A stretch of DNA of 17,995 nt. Origin: an uncultured Leucobacter sp. Lineage in GTDB: Bacteria; Actinomycetota; Actinomycetes; Actinomycetales; Microbacteriaceae. Positions within the stretch are counted from its first letter, which is position 1; the number at the start of each line of letters is the position of its first letter. Positions 1 through 6,533 of this stretch are shown here, one piece after another. The notes under the pieces are model-generated. The model ran no database searches. It was not told the origin of the DNA and was given only the letters and a program-made list of their open reading frames with translations. The stretch covers positions 1 through 17,995 of the forward strand of contig CALCJF010000047.1 in NCBI GenBank assembly GCA_937967375.1, read 5' to 3'. The position numbers were made by a program, and so were the translations under genes.

Positions 1-1757
1 GATGCGGTTGATTGCGCGGTCGGGCTCGACGCGACGCTACTCGCGAATGTCGTGAGTGGAAACACGTTCGTGAACGATGCGCTGCCGGACCCCGTGCCTG
101 GGCTCACGCCTTCGCCAGCGAACCAGTCGGGGGTCGACTCGCGGTAGTATCGCTCGAGTTCGCCCTGCCACTCGTTCTCGAAGCCGAAAATGACGGCGTA
201 GGGCAGCAGGCGTTCATAGACCCGCACGATGAACTGCTCGTCGACCTCGGCCCCGGTCGCGCTCTGCAGCATGCGAATGCGGTCTGCTTCGGCAAGACGA
301 ATGTACTCCCGCAGGCCCTTGAGGTGGTCGAGCAGCAGCGCGCCCTCGTGGGTGAGCCTGCGCCCCTTCGCAAGCGCTGCGATCATGCCGAACAGACCCC
401 AGATGAGCACATTGATACCGACCGCGAGCAGAATCGTCATCAGCACGAATTGGCCGAGCACTATTGAATGGATCAGCGGCAGCGCGAGACCGAGCACCGC
501 GAGCACGATCACCCAGGTGATCGCTGCACCGCTCGCAGAGCGCACGAGGCCCTGCTTCTTCATCTCGATCTTGACCCGCTGCCTGAGCGAGCTTGCCGTG
601 TCGCCGAGCTTCGTGCTCTTCTGCGTAAACCATTCGCGTGTGCCCGGGGCGACCGATGCCGCGCGGCGGCCGTCGAAAAGGCGCTCGTAGACCCAGCTCT
701 CGGTGGTGTCGAGACCCGTGGCATCGATCGATTCGACCCCGTAGCGGTTCATCGGCTCGTCGCGCAGCAGCCGAATCTTGCGGCGCACCGCAAGGTCGAG
801 CAGTGTTGCGGTCATCGCTTTCTTGCGGGCTCGCAAGAGCTCTGCGGCAGTTGCTGCGTTCACACCCTCCGGGGGTTCGTACTGCGCGATGATCGCGCGC
901 CCCGTGCGCGAGCTGCGCCCGCGGATCAGCGCGGTAATGAAGACAGCGATACCCCCGAGCGTGCTTGCGACGCCGCCCCAGATGAGCAGCGGAAATCGCT
1001 GCAAGAACGGCACCGGGGGAGTCGGGGCAGATGCGAACGTGCCAGGGTCGAAACCGAGCGCGATGCTCATGTTCTCTTCGGGAGCCAGTTCGGTGACTTC
1101 TGCAGTGAACTCAGTGCCCCCGCCGACGATCTCACAGGGGTTCGCTTCGCCGAACGCGCCCCGGTAGCAGGCGCTCGCGCCGGAGAATGCGTTCGCCAGG
1201 GTGTCGTCAAGCCGCACAGTGGCCGTCACCGTACCGAACGGCTGCTGCCAGCCGGTGCCGTTGATGTCCCAGTAAAACTCATCGGCAGCGGTGTCTTCGA
1301 AGTGCCGGGTGACGTCGCGCTGCGTGTACTCGAGTACGTAGTGCTGTGCGCCGTGCACGTATTGCCCCTCGGGCACCGCGATGGTGACCGTCAGGTAGTC
1401 GCCATTCGTCTCGGTCGTGTAATCGCGTGGTTTGCCGGTTTCATCGGTCACGCTCTCGAGCTGCAACGAGGTGTCGTGGCCGTCGTAAACTCGCACGAGA
1501 TCGCGCCTGAGGCCGCGGTTCTGGTCGTAGTCGGGAAAGACAGCGACGACGTGCTCAGTGGTGCGCAGCGAGGATCGCCCGCTCTCATCGACCCCGAGCC
1601 GGTACTCGCCAGCGAACGACTCAATGACGAAATCGTTGAGGTCTGCGGCAGCGGCCGAGGTTGCGCCCGCGATGCTCGCCGCGCCAAAAAACAGAAGCGC
1701 GGTGATGGCGGCCGCGATCCTCGACCCTAATCTTCTGAACCCAAGTCGCCCACTCAT
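1..1757 (-). CDS. DUF2207 domain-containing membrane protein (3' end beyond the window)
   Basis: I translated this frame by hand. It is open from an ATG at 1757 to the left edge, at least 585 codons, so the stop codon is outside the window. The N-terminus is a signal peptide: basic residues, then a hydrophobic stretch ending in an Ala-rich cleavage region near residue 37 before DLNDF. An extracytoplasmic beta-rich domain of the DUF2207 type follows, up to about residue 225. There is one membrane helix (FPLLIWGGVASTLGG...), a cytoplasmic region with AQYEPPEGV and a helical LLDLAVRRKIRLL segment, then two more membrane helices. After these comes the conserved-looking patch RLTHEGALLLDHLKGLREYI and LLPYAVIFGFENEW, which is typical of the family. 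The far C-terminus is Ser/Gly/Thr-rich. The molecular function of DUF2207 proteins is unknown. The gene diverges from ndh. Confidence 0.88.
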   Translation of the reverse strand, partial: MSGRLGFRRLGSRIAAAITALLFFGAASIAGATSAAAADLNDFVIESFAGEYRLGVDESGRSSLRTTEHVVAVFPDYDQNRGLRRDLVRVYDGHDTSLQLESVTDETGKPRDYTTETNGDYLTVTIAVPEGQYVHGAQHYVLEYTQRDVTRHFEDTAADEFYWDINGTGWQQPFGTVTATVRLDDTLANAFSGASACYRGAFGEANPCEIVGGGTEFTAEVTELAPEENMSIALGFDPGTFASAPTPPVPFLQRFPLLIWGGVASTLGGIAVFITALIRGRSSRTGRAIIAQYEPPEGVNAATAAELLRARKKAMTATLLDLAVRRKIRLLRDEPMNRYGVESIDATGLDTTESWVYERLFDGRRAASVAPGTREWFTQKSTKLGDTASSLRQRVKIEMKKQGLVRSASGAAITWVIVLAVLGLALPLIHSIVLGQFVLMTILLAVGINVLIWGLFGMIAALAKGRRLTHEGALLLDHLKGLREYIRLAEADRIRMLQSATGAEVDEQFIVRVYERLLPYAVIFGFENEWQGELERYYRESTPDWFAGEGVSPGTGSGSASFTNVFPLTTFASSVASSPTAQSTA

Positions 1758-1828
1758 AATTGCGAGTCTAAACCGGGCCCGGCTCAGCGTCGCTACCGCA
1801 CCGTGTCGAGGCTTCGCTGCGAGCGTAT

Positions 1829-1834
1829 TAAGAT
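1829..1834 (+). promoter_or_regulatory. possible -10 box for ndh
   Basis: TAAGAT fits the TANNNT -10 consensus and lies upstream of both leader hairpins. I see no good -35 box at 16-18 bases. The assignment rests on the -10 match and on its position between divergent genes. Confidence 0.3.
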
Positions 1835-1843
1835 AGATAGGGT

Positions 1844-1865
1844 CGAGCTTCATGGCTCGGTTTTT
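1844..1865 (+). terminator. terminator-like hairpin in the ndh leader
   Basis: CGAGC (1844-1848) pairs with GCTCG (1855-1859) around a TTCATG loop and is followed by GTTTTT. It lies before the ndh start codon and after the candidate -10 box. It could be an attenuator or could stop read-through. The stem is only five base pairs, so it is weak alone. Confidence 0.4.
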
Positions 1866-1867
1866 GT

Positions 1868-1890
1868 GCGCCCGAGAATAGGACGGGCGC
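1868..1890 (+). other. second leader hairpin upstream of ndh
   Basis: GCGCCCG (1868-1874) pairs perfectly with CGGGCGC (1884-1890) around a nine-base loop, directly after the U-tract of the first hairpin and 17 bases before the ribosome binding site. The same seven-base arms recur in the terminator after ndh (3302-3332). Confidence 0.5.
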
Positions 1891-1907
1891 AGCACCTAAC
1901 GCGCTCT

Positions 1908-1913
1908 AAGGAG
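1908..1913 (+). promoter_or_regulatory. ribosome binding site of ndh
   Basis: AAGGAG lies eight bases before GTG at 1922. This decides the GTG start. Confidence 0.75.
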
Positions 1914-1921
1914 ACTGCTTC

Positions 1922-3256
1922 GTGGCGAAGAAGATTCTGATCGTCGGCGGCGGCTACGCCGGGTTCTACACCGCATGGAAGCTCGAGAAGCTGCTCCGTG
2001 CCGGCGAGGCAGAGGTAACCATCGTTGACCCGCTGCCGTACATGGCATATCTGCCGTTCCTGCCCGAGGTGGCCTCGGGTTCGATCGAGCCGCGTCACGC
2101 GGTGGTCGCGCGTCGCCGCCACCTGAACCGCACCGCGAACATCGCGGGCAAGGTCACCGGCATCTCGCACGCTACGAAGACCGCGACGATCACCCCGAAC
2201 ACGGGCGAGGCGTTCGACTTCGAATACGACCACATCGTCGTCACCACGGGTTCGGTGTCGCGCACCTTCCCGATCGCTGGCATCGCCGACAACGCGATCG
2301 GCATGAAAACCATCGAAGAAGCCGTCGCTGTGCGCGACCGCATGGTCGACAACTTCGAGCGCGCAGCGTCGCTGCCCGCTGGCTCGGCAGAGCGTGAGCG
2401 TCTGCTCACTGTCACTGTCGTCGGCGGTGGCTTTGCCGGAATTGAAACCATCAGCGAGCTGCGCTCGTTCGCAACCTCGCTGCTGCGCCGCTACCCCGAG
2501 ATCACCTTCGACGAGACAAAGTTTCACCTCATCGAGGCGATGGGTCGCATCATGCCCGAGGTCGCGCTCGAGACCTCGCTCTGGGTGATCAAGGATCAGA
2601 CCCGGCGCGGCGTCAACATTCACCTTGACACGCAGCTGTCATCGGCAGTCGACGGCAAGATCGAGCTGTCGACCGGCGAAAGCTACGAGAGCGACCTCAT
2701 CGTCTGGACCGCGGGCGTCATGCCGCGTCCGTTCCTGCGCGGCACCGACTTGCCGATCGGTCAGCGCGGCCACGTCGTCGCTCTGCCGAACCTGCGTATT
2801 GCTACCGAAGAGGGCGAGGCGCTCGAGGGTGCCTGGACCGCCGGTGACACCTCGCAGGTGCCCGACATCTCGACGACCCCCGGCCCCGGTGGCTTCTGCG
2901 TGCCCAACGCGCAGCACGCGGTGCGCCAGGGCAAGCTGCTCGCGAAGAACATCGCTGCCGACATTCGTGGCGAAGGCGTTGCCGATTACAACCACAAGAA
3001 CGCTGGCGCGGTTGCGGGCCTCGGCCTCAACACGGGCGTGTTCCAGTCGGGCAAGTTTGCGATGAAGGGCTACTTCGCATGGCTCGCACACCGCTTCTAC
3101 CACGGCCTCGCGATTCCGACGTGGGAGCGCAAGTGGCGCGTCTTCGGTGGCTGGGTCGGACACTTCTTCCTCGGCCGCGACGGTGTCAACCTGCCCGAGC
3201 TCGAGAACCCGCGCGCGATCTTCGAAGAGTTCGCATCGCGCCCCAAAGCCGACTAA
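1922..3256 (+). CDS. ndh: type II NADH dehydrogenase (NAD(P)/FAD-dependent oxidoreductase)
   Basis: This 444-residue protein has the architecture of NDH-2, the single-subunit, non-proton-pumping enzyme that passes electrons from NADH to quinone at the inner face of the membrane. The FAD-binding Rossmann motif GGGYAGFYTAW is at residues 9-19. The family motif PEVASGSIEPRH follows at about 48-59. A second, NADH-binding motif VVGGGFAGIE is at about 166-175, then VWTAGVMPRPF and the FAD-site AWTAGDT at about 304-310. The C-terminus is rich in aromatic and basic residues (GYFAWLAHRFYHG, WERKWRVFGGWVGHFF), as expected for the amphipathic helices that attach NDH-2 to the membrane. It starts at GTG with a good ribosome binding site. 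The gene is monocistronic, with leader hairpins before it and a terminator after it. The length is usual for actinobacterial Ndh. Confidence 0.9.
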   Translation: MAKKILIVGGGYAGFYTAWKLEKLLRAGEAEVTIVDPLPYMAYLPFLPEVASGSIEPRHAVVARRRHLNRTANIAGKVTGISHATKTATITPNTGEAFDFEYDHIVVTTGSVSRTFPIAGIADNAIGMKTIEEAVAVRDRMVDNFERAASLPAGSAERERLLTVTVVGGGFAGIETISELRSFATSLLRRYPEITFDETKFHLIEAMGRIMPEVALETSLWVIKDQTRRGVNIHLDTQLSSAVDGKIELSTGESYESDLIVWTAGVMPRPFLRGTDLPIGQRGHVVALPNLRIATEEGEALEGAWTAGDTSQVPDISTTPGPGGFCVPNAQHAVRQGKLLAKNIAADIRGEGVADYNHKNAGAVAGLGLNTGVFQSGKFAMKGYFAWLAHRFYHGLAIPTWERKWRVFGGWVGHFFLGRDGVNLPELENPRAIFEEFASRPKAD

Positions 3257-3301
3257 ATTTTGCTCGCTAATTAAAGACTGACTAGATTTAGCTCGCTAAT
3301 T
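3251..3301 (+). repeat. two 22-bp direct repeats across the ndh stop codon
   Basis: The units are 3251-3272 and 3280-3301. They agree at 20 of 22 positions, share GCTCGCTAATT, and have a period of 29 bases. The first unit contains the ndh TAA stop. The second ends immediately before the terminator stem. A local tandem duplication is the simplest explanation. Confidence 0.8.
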
Positions 3302-3340
3302 GCGCCCGTCTCGCTTCGTGCGGGGCGGGCGCTTGCGTTG
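3302..3340 (+). terminator. intrinsic terminator of ndh
   Basis: GCGCCCG (3302-3308) pairs with CGGGCGC (3326-3332). Inside, TCTCGC pairs with GCGGGG with two G-T wobbles around a TTCGT loop, giving a 13-pair stem. The following tract TTGCGTTG is only moderately T-rich. It lies 46 bases after the ndh stop. Confidence 0.7.
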
Positions 3341-3416
3341 TTGGGGGCTGCTCTGCCCGTTTGCGCTGCCTGAGGTACCGCGACTTCGGTTCACAGAGCA
3401 CCTGCGCTTCAAACAA

Positions 3417-3467
3417 GTGGGCACTTGATGTTGTTTTATTGCCTCGCAGGCAACACAAAGTGCCCAC
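3417..3467. other. large inverted repeat in the gene-free stretch before tRNA-Gln
   Basis: GTGGGCACTT (3417-3426) and AAGTGCCCAC (3458-3467) are perfect ten-base arms. After a two-base mismatch the stem continues with TGTTG and CAACA, and a small GCCT/AGGC pair lies in the loop. It is the only notable structure between the ndh terminator and the tRNA promoter (3341-3560), where I see no credible gene on either strand. It could be a bidirectional terminator, a structured RNA or a leftover of a mobile element. Nothing in the sequence decides between these. Confidence 0.6.
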
Positions 3468-3563
3468 CTGCTGAGATGCGACGCAGAGGTACCAGCGTGG
3501 CCTCGGCTACGGGATGAGATGCAAGCGCGACGCTCCCGGGTTTCGCGCCGCGACCGCACCAAT

Positions 3564-3592
3564 TTGGGAATCGCTCAGGGCTTTGCTAGAGT
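3564..3592 (+). promoter_or_regulatory. promoter of tRNA-Gln
   Basis: TTGGGA (3564-3569) and the extended -10 TGCTAGAGT (box TAGAGT, 3587-3592) are separated by exactly 17 bases. Transcription would start near 3599, giving a leader of about 40 bases before the tRNA. Confidence 0.55.
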
Positions 3593-3637
3593 TGACTCTC
3601 GGTGCTGCTGCCCGGAAACGAGCTAGCAGACAGCCAT

Positions 3638-3709
3638 TGGGATATGGTGTAATTGGCAACACTACGGTTTCTGGTACCGTCATTCTAGGTTCGAGTCCTG
3701 GTATCCCAG
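3638..3709 (+). tRNA. tRNA-Gln (anticodon CTG)
   Basis: The full cloverleaf can be drawn. The acceptor stem pairs TGGGATA (3638-3644) with TATCCCA (3702-3708). The anticodon stem pairs ACGGT with ACCGT around the loop TTCTGGT, which gives anticodon CTG at 3671-3673. The T-arm is CTAGG-TTCGAGT-CCTGG with one wobble pair. The discriminator base is G, as in other tRNA-Gln. The CCA end is not encoded; the sequence after the discriminator is CAAATT. The gene lies just upstream of the arsenic locus, a usual place for island integration. Confidence 0.95.
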
Positions 3710-3794
3710 CAAATTAAGACCTAGTAGTCGCTACTCTAATCAGGCCCGGAAGGTGATTTGCGGTGGAGTACTCAACTGGGAGTGACGCTAAGTC

Positions 3795-4307
3795 CTAGCC
3801 GAATGGACTGCGGCGTTCCAAAAGGATCGTGTCTCGCCACTGGTCGGATAACGGCCCGTAGCTCATGCGCGCAATGCGCTCCCGCCTGCCGACTGTGCGA
3901 AAACCAGCGCGCTCGTGGAGACGGAGGCTCGAAAGGTTCTCCGGAAAAATTGAGGACTGGATAGTCCAGACTCCGGTTTGATCGGCGGCGACAAGGAATG
4001 CTGCCAGGAGCCTGGAGCCAATTCCACGACCCGCGGCAGTGGGTTGAATGTAGATAGAGTGCTCAACGACGCCCGCATAAACTGCCCGCGAAGACACCGG
4101 AGACGCAGCGACCCAACCCAGGACCTCGCCCGAGGAGCTAATGGCGACGAAACTGAGATCCAGACGCTTACCCGCGGCGAAGTCAACCCAGGTCCCAGGC
4201 GGGGCGGTTTCGAAAGTAGCGTGACCGGTGGCGATCCCAGCCCGGTAGATGCCTTCAACGTCGGGCCAGTCGGATTCAACCATTGGTCGGAACTGGAGCT
4301 CTTCCAT
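3795..4307 (-). CDS. arsN1: GNAT N-acetyltransferase, arsinothricin/phosphinothricin type (ArsN1-like)
   Basis: This 170-residue GNAT protein opens with a typical RPMVESDWPDVEGIYRAGI start. It has GIATGHATFET, the pattern I associate with ArsN1 family A, near residues 24-34. EHSIYIQPTAAGRGIGSRLL around 82-101 is the acetyl-CoA-binding beta4-alpha3 (Q/RxxGxG/A) region. It ends with FPENLSSLRLHERAGF and WRDTILLERRS, which are typical of the PAT/ArsN group. The family acetylates the free amino group of glutamate-analogue antibiotics such as arsinothricin and phosphinothricin, using acetyl-CoA in the cytoplasm. Its ATG overlaps the arsR stop by one base (TGATG), so the two are probably co-translated. 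The arsenic context favours arsinothricin as substrate, but that is inference; general PAT activity is the alternative. Confidence 0.82.
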   Translation of the reverse strand: MEELQFRPMVESDWPDVEGIYRAGIATGHATFETAPPGTWVDFAAGKRLDLSFVAISSSGEVLGWVAASPVSSRAVYAGVVEHSIYIQPTAAGRGIGSRLLAAFLVAADQTGVWTIQSSIFPENLSSLRLHERAGFRTVGRRERIARMSYGPLSDQWRDTILLERRSPFG

Positions 4308-4660
4308 CAGGCAGTGAACGCGCTGGCGGCACTAGTGAGAGTGCCGGTCGTGGGTTGGTAGTATGCCCATCGGCCGCGCTGTTCGCGGGTTACGAGGCCA
4401 GCCTCGACAAGGAGTTTCATGTGGTGTGAGACGGTGGGCTGCGAGAGACCAACTGGTTCGGTGAGGTCGCAGACGCACATTTCCCCATCGGCGCTGGCGG
4501 TGATCAGCGAGAGTAGCTTCACGCGGGTCGGGTCCCCGAGTGCCTTGAATACTTTCGCAAGGTTCTGTGCGGTCGCATCATCGATAACGGCGTCAGTAGC
4601 GGGGGTGCAACAAGTAGCCTGCGAGGAGGCCGCGTCGGTCGTTATGGGCTGAATCATCAT
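4307..4660 (-). CDS. arsR: ArsR/SmtB family arsenic-responsive repressor
   Basis: This winged-helix protein has 117 residues. AKVFKALGDPTRVKLLSLI is followed by the metalloid-site motif CVCDL and the recognition helix LSQPTVSHHMKLLVEAGLV, then the wing REQRGRWAYYQ. A vicinal Cys-Cys pair near residues 17-18 (ATCCTP), together with CxC in CVCDL, suggests an As(III) site like that of Corynebacterium glutamicum ArsR, where an N-terminal Cys pair and a helix Cys bind arsenite. An in-frame GTG at 4678 would lengthen the protein, but it falls inside an ArsR-like operator, so I chose ATG 4660; ATG 4657 is equally possible. It is divergent from the flavoprotein gene and upstream of arsN1. It is expected to repress both directions and release DNA on binding As(III) or Sb(III). 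Confidence 0.9.
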   Translation of the reverse strand: MMIQPITTDAASSQATCCTPATDAVIDDATAQNLAKVFKALGDPTRVKLLSLITASADGEMCVCDLTEPVGLSQPTVSHHMKLLVEAGLVTREQRGRWAYYQPTTGTLTSAASAFTA

Positions 4661-4675
4661 GCCCCCATTCTGCCT

Positions 4676-4696
4676 CACGTATTGACAGATGTCGAT
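4676..4696 (+). promoter_or_regulatory. ArsR-like operator copy 1
   Basis: CACGTATTGAC, five bases, then TCGAT. The core ATTGACAGATGTCGAT (4681-4696) is a palindrome with only one mismatched pair of eight. TTGACA inside it could also be a -35 box for the flavoprotein gene. An inverted second copy is at 4717-4737. Confidence 0.65.
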
Positions 4697-4716
4697 GCAT
4701 GCGACAGGCTTTCCGT

Positions 4717-4737
4717 ATCGAAGAACGTCAATACGTG
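4717..4737 (-). promoter_or_regulatory. ArsR-like operator copy 2 (inverted)
   Basis: Read on the minus strand it is CACGTATTGAC, five bases, TCGAT: the same 11-base left part, spacing and right part as copy 1. It ends just before the GGAGG ribosome binding site of the flavoprotein gene, so a bound repressor would block that gene. Confidence 0.65.
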
Positions 4738-4746
4738 GAGGTTGGC

Positions 4747-6063
4747 ATGGATTCCGTCATCGTCATTATCGGGGCAGGCCCGCAAGGGCTGGCAGCGGCT
4801 GCGCATCTGCTGGAGCGTGGCTTGAACCCGCTCGTCCTTGAAGCGGGTGCTAGCCCGGGTGCTGCGGTGGCGGAGTGGGGCCACGTGCGCCTGTTCTCGC
4901 CCTGGACGGAACTGACCGACCCCGCCTCCCGCCGCTTGCTAGAGCCCACGGGATGGCAGGCGCCAGAGACGGGTTACCCAACCGGAGCGCAGTGGATCGG
5001 TAGCTATCTCGTGCCGCTTGCGGAGGCGCTGGGCGAACATATTCAGTTTGGGGCACGAGTTGTCGGGGTCGGACGAAAGGGCCGCGATCTTTCGGTCGAT
5101 GCCGGGCGCGCTGAGCAACCATTCGTGGTTCACGTTCGTCGCACCGATGGCACAGAAGAGCGGATCGAGGCAAGCGCAGTGATCGACGCGTCAGGCACCT
5201 GGCGCACACCCAGTCCCGCGGGTGCCGACGGCCTCCCCGCGCTCGGGGAAAAGGCCGCAGCGGATGAAGGCTTGCTTGAGCACAGGATGCCCTCGATCGA
5301 AGACGCCACAGGACTGGCGGGTCAGCATGTGGTCGTGGTCGGCAACGGGCACTCTGCCGCAACCACGATCGGCATCCTGTCTCGGGTAGCGAAGCGCGAG
5401 CCGGGTACGCGGATTACTTGGGTGTTGCGTCGAGGTGCGATCGGCAATACTTTCGGCGGCGGTGCAGCGGACGAACTGCCCGAACGTGGCGCGCTGGGCC
5501 AACGGGCAAAGCGGGCCGTTGAGGACGGCTTCGTCGATCTCGTTGCGGGGTTTCGCACCGACCAGGTTTGGCTTGAGAACGGGCAAGCGGTGCTGGTTGC
5601 CGAAGATGGGCGCAGACTCGCTCCTGCAGCCAGGGTGTTCGTCGCGACCGGGTTCCGGCCCGACCTGTCATTCCTCTCCGAGATCCGACTTGACCTCGAC
5701 ATGCGATTGCAGGCGCCCGCGAAGGTCGCGGTTGAAGTGGATCCGAACCTGCACTCATGCGGCTCGGTGCGGGCTACCGGTGCCGCAGATCTGGAGCATC
5801 CGGAGCCAGGGTTCTATATTGTGGGCGCAAAGTCCTACGGGCGCGCTCCGACGTTCCTTGCCCTGACCGGGTTTGAGCAGGTGCGCAGCGTCGTGGCTGC
5901 GATCGCCGGTGATCGTGAGGCCGCCGATCGTGTTGAGCTCGTGCTCCCCGATACCGGGGTGTGTGGAGGCTCTGGCCTCTTCGACGTACCGAACGAAACC
6001 GTCGATGCCGGGTCTTGCTGCGCGCCGACACCGCAGTTTATTCAGCTCGGCGCAACACGCTAG
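4747..6063 (+). CDS. ars-locus FAD/NAD(P)-dependent oxidoreductase (flavin monooxygenase-like)
   Basis: The start is set by GGAGG five bases before ATG 4747; an upstream in-frame ATG at 4699 lies between the operators and has no ribosome binding site. The 438-residue protein begins with the FAD motif IIGAGPQGLAAAAHL. RLFSPWTELTDPASRRLL follows, then a second dinucleotide motif VVVVGNGHSAATTIGIL and the ATGFRPD motif common to flavin monooxygenases and thioredoxin-reductase-like enzymes. The C-terminus carries three cysteines in two clusters: VCGGSGLFDVP and GSCCAPTP. Similar flavoproteins occur in actinobacterial ars clusters (ArsO-like or otherwise unnamed), and their exact reaction is not settled. 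Candidates are oxidation of an organoarsenical or metalloid-dependent redox chemistry. The Cys tail could bind As(III), but this is inference. It is divergent from arsR and convergent with arsC. Confidence 0.8.
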   Translation: MDSVIVIIGAGPQGLAAAAHLLERGLNPLVLEAGASPGAAVAEWGHVRLFSPWTELTDPASRRLLEPTGWQAPETGYPTGAQWIGSYLVPLAEALGEHIQFGARVVGVGRKGRDLSVDAGRAEQPFVVHVRRTDGTEERIEASAVIDASGTWRTPSPAGADGLPALGEKAAADEGLLEHRMPSIEDATGLAGQHVVVVGNGHSAATTIGILSRVAKREPGTRITWVLRRGAIGNTFGGGAADELPERGALGQRAKRAVEDGFVDLVAGFRTDQVWLENGQAVLVAEDGRRLAPAARVFVATGFRPDLSFLSEIRLDLDMRLQAPAKVAVEVDPNLHSCGSVRATGAADLEHPEPGFYIVGAKSYGRAPTFLALTGFEQVRSVVAAIAGDREAADRVELVLPDTGVCGGSGLFDVPNETVDAGSCCAPTPQFIQLGATR

Positions 6064-6067
6064 GCAC

Positions 6068-6113
6068 GCGTGCGAATTGGCAGGAGCGGTACCGATCCTG
6101 CCAATTCGTGCGT
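6068..6113. terminator. bidirectional terminator hairpin between the flavoprotein gene and arsC
   Basis: CGAATTGGCAGGA (6073-6085) and TCCTGCCAATTCG (6096-6108) form a perfect 13-pair stem around a ten-base loop. Five further pairs, three of them G-T wobbles, extend it outwards. It sits exactly between two convergent genes. There is no clear T-tract on either side, so termination efficiency is uncertain. Confidence 0.6.
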
Positions 6114-6125
6114 TCAGCTCGATTC

Positions 6126-6533
6126 TCAGCCAACCAGTTCGGCGAGCAGCGCCTCGATACGTGCCTTGATGTCGTCGCGGATGGGGCGAACAGCCTCTAT
6201 GCCCTGACCTGCGGGGTCATCGAGCTTCCAATCCTCGTACCGTTTACCGGGGAAGAACGGGCAGGCGTCACCGCAGCCCATCGTGATCACCACGTCCGAG
6301 TCTTGGACGGCCTCCGTGGTGAGGATCTTCGGAGCCTCGGCAGTGATGTCGATGCCCTCCTCGCGCATGGCCTCGACCGCGACGGGGTTGATCTGATCGG
6401 CGGGCATGGACCCGGCCGAGCGTACCTCGATACGATCTCCCGCGAGGTGGCGTAGGTATCCGGCGGCCATCTGGGAGCGGCCGGCGTTGTGCACGCAGAC
6501 GAACAAGACGGAAGGCTTCTGGGTTTCGGTCAT
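6126..6533 (-). CDS. arsC: arsenate reductase ArsC, low-molecular-weight phosphatase fold
   Basis: The protein has 135 residues. The P-loop CVHNAGRS has Cys13 as the nucleophile attacking arsenate and Arg19 closing the CX5R motif. ITMGCGDACPFFPGKRYEDW adds Cys87 and Cys91, and LDDPAGQ supplies the catalytic Asp-Pro. The enzyme reduces As(V) to As(III) in the cytoplasm with thiols. In actinobacteria the partner is mycothiol/mycoredoxin or thioredoxin, and the sequence alone does not decide which. An in-frame ATG at 6548 has no ribosome binding site, whereas AAGGAA lies six bases before ATG 6533, so I use the latter. The gene is on the opposite strand to the flavoprotein gene and separate from arsR. 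No ArsR-like operator is visible upstream of it. Confidence 0.92.
   Translation of the reverse strand: MTETQKPSVLFVCVHNAGRSQMAAGYLRHLAGDRIEVRSAGSMPADQINPVAVEAMREEGIDITAEAPKILTTEAVQDSDVVITMGCGDACPFFPGKRYEDWKLDDPAGQGIEAVRPIRDDIKARIEALLAELVG

Noticed and set aside
468..1730. Long open plus-strand frame of 420 codons over the left-end gene
   Set aside because: Its translation is His/Arg/Asp-rich with no domain. The minus-strand frame gives a signal peptide, membrane helices and DUF2207 motifs, so the plus frame is a shadow in GC-rich DNA.
3372..3493. Repeated GAGGTACC at 3372-3379 and 3486-3493 flanking the large hairpin
   Set aside because: Eight bases containing a palindromic GGTACC; likely chance, and the surrounding sequence does not match.
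4699..4746. Longer N-terminus of the ars flavoprotein from ATG 4699
   Set aside because: This start lies between the two operators, has no ribosome binding site, and the added residues precede the normal start of the FAD motif. GGAGG before ATG 4747 is decisive.
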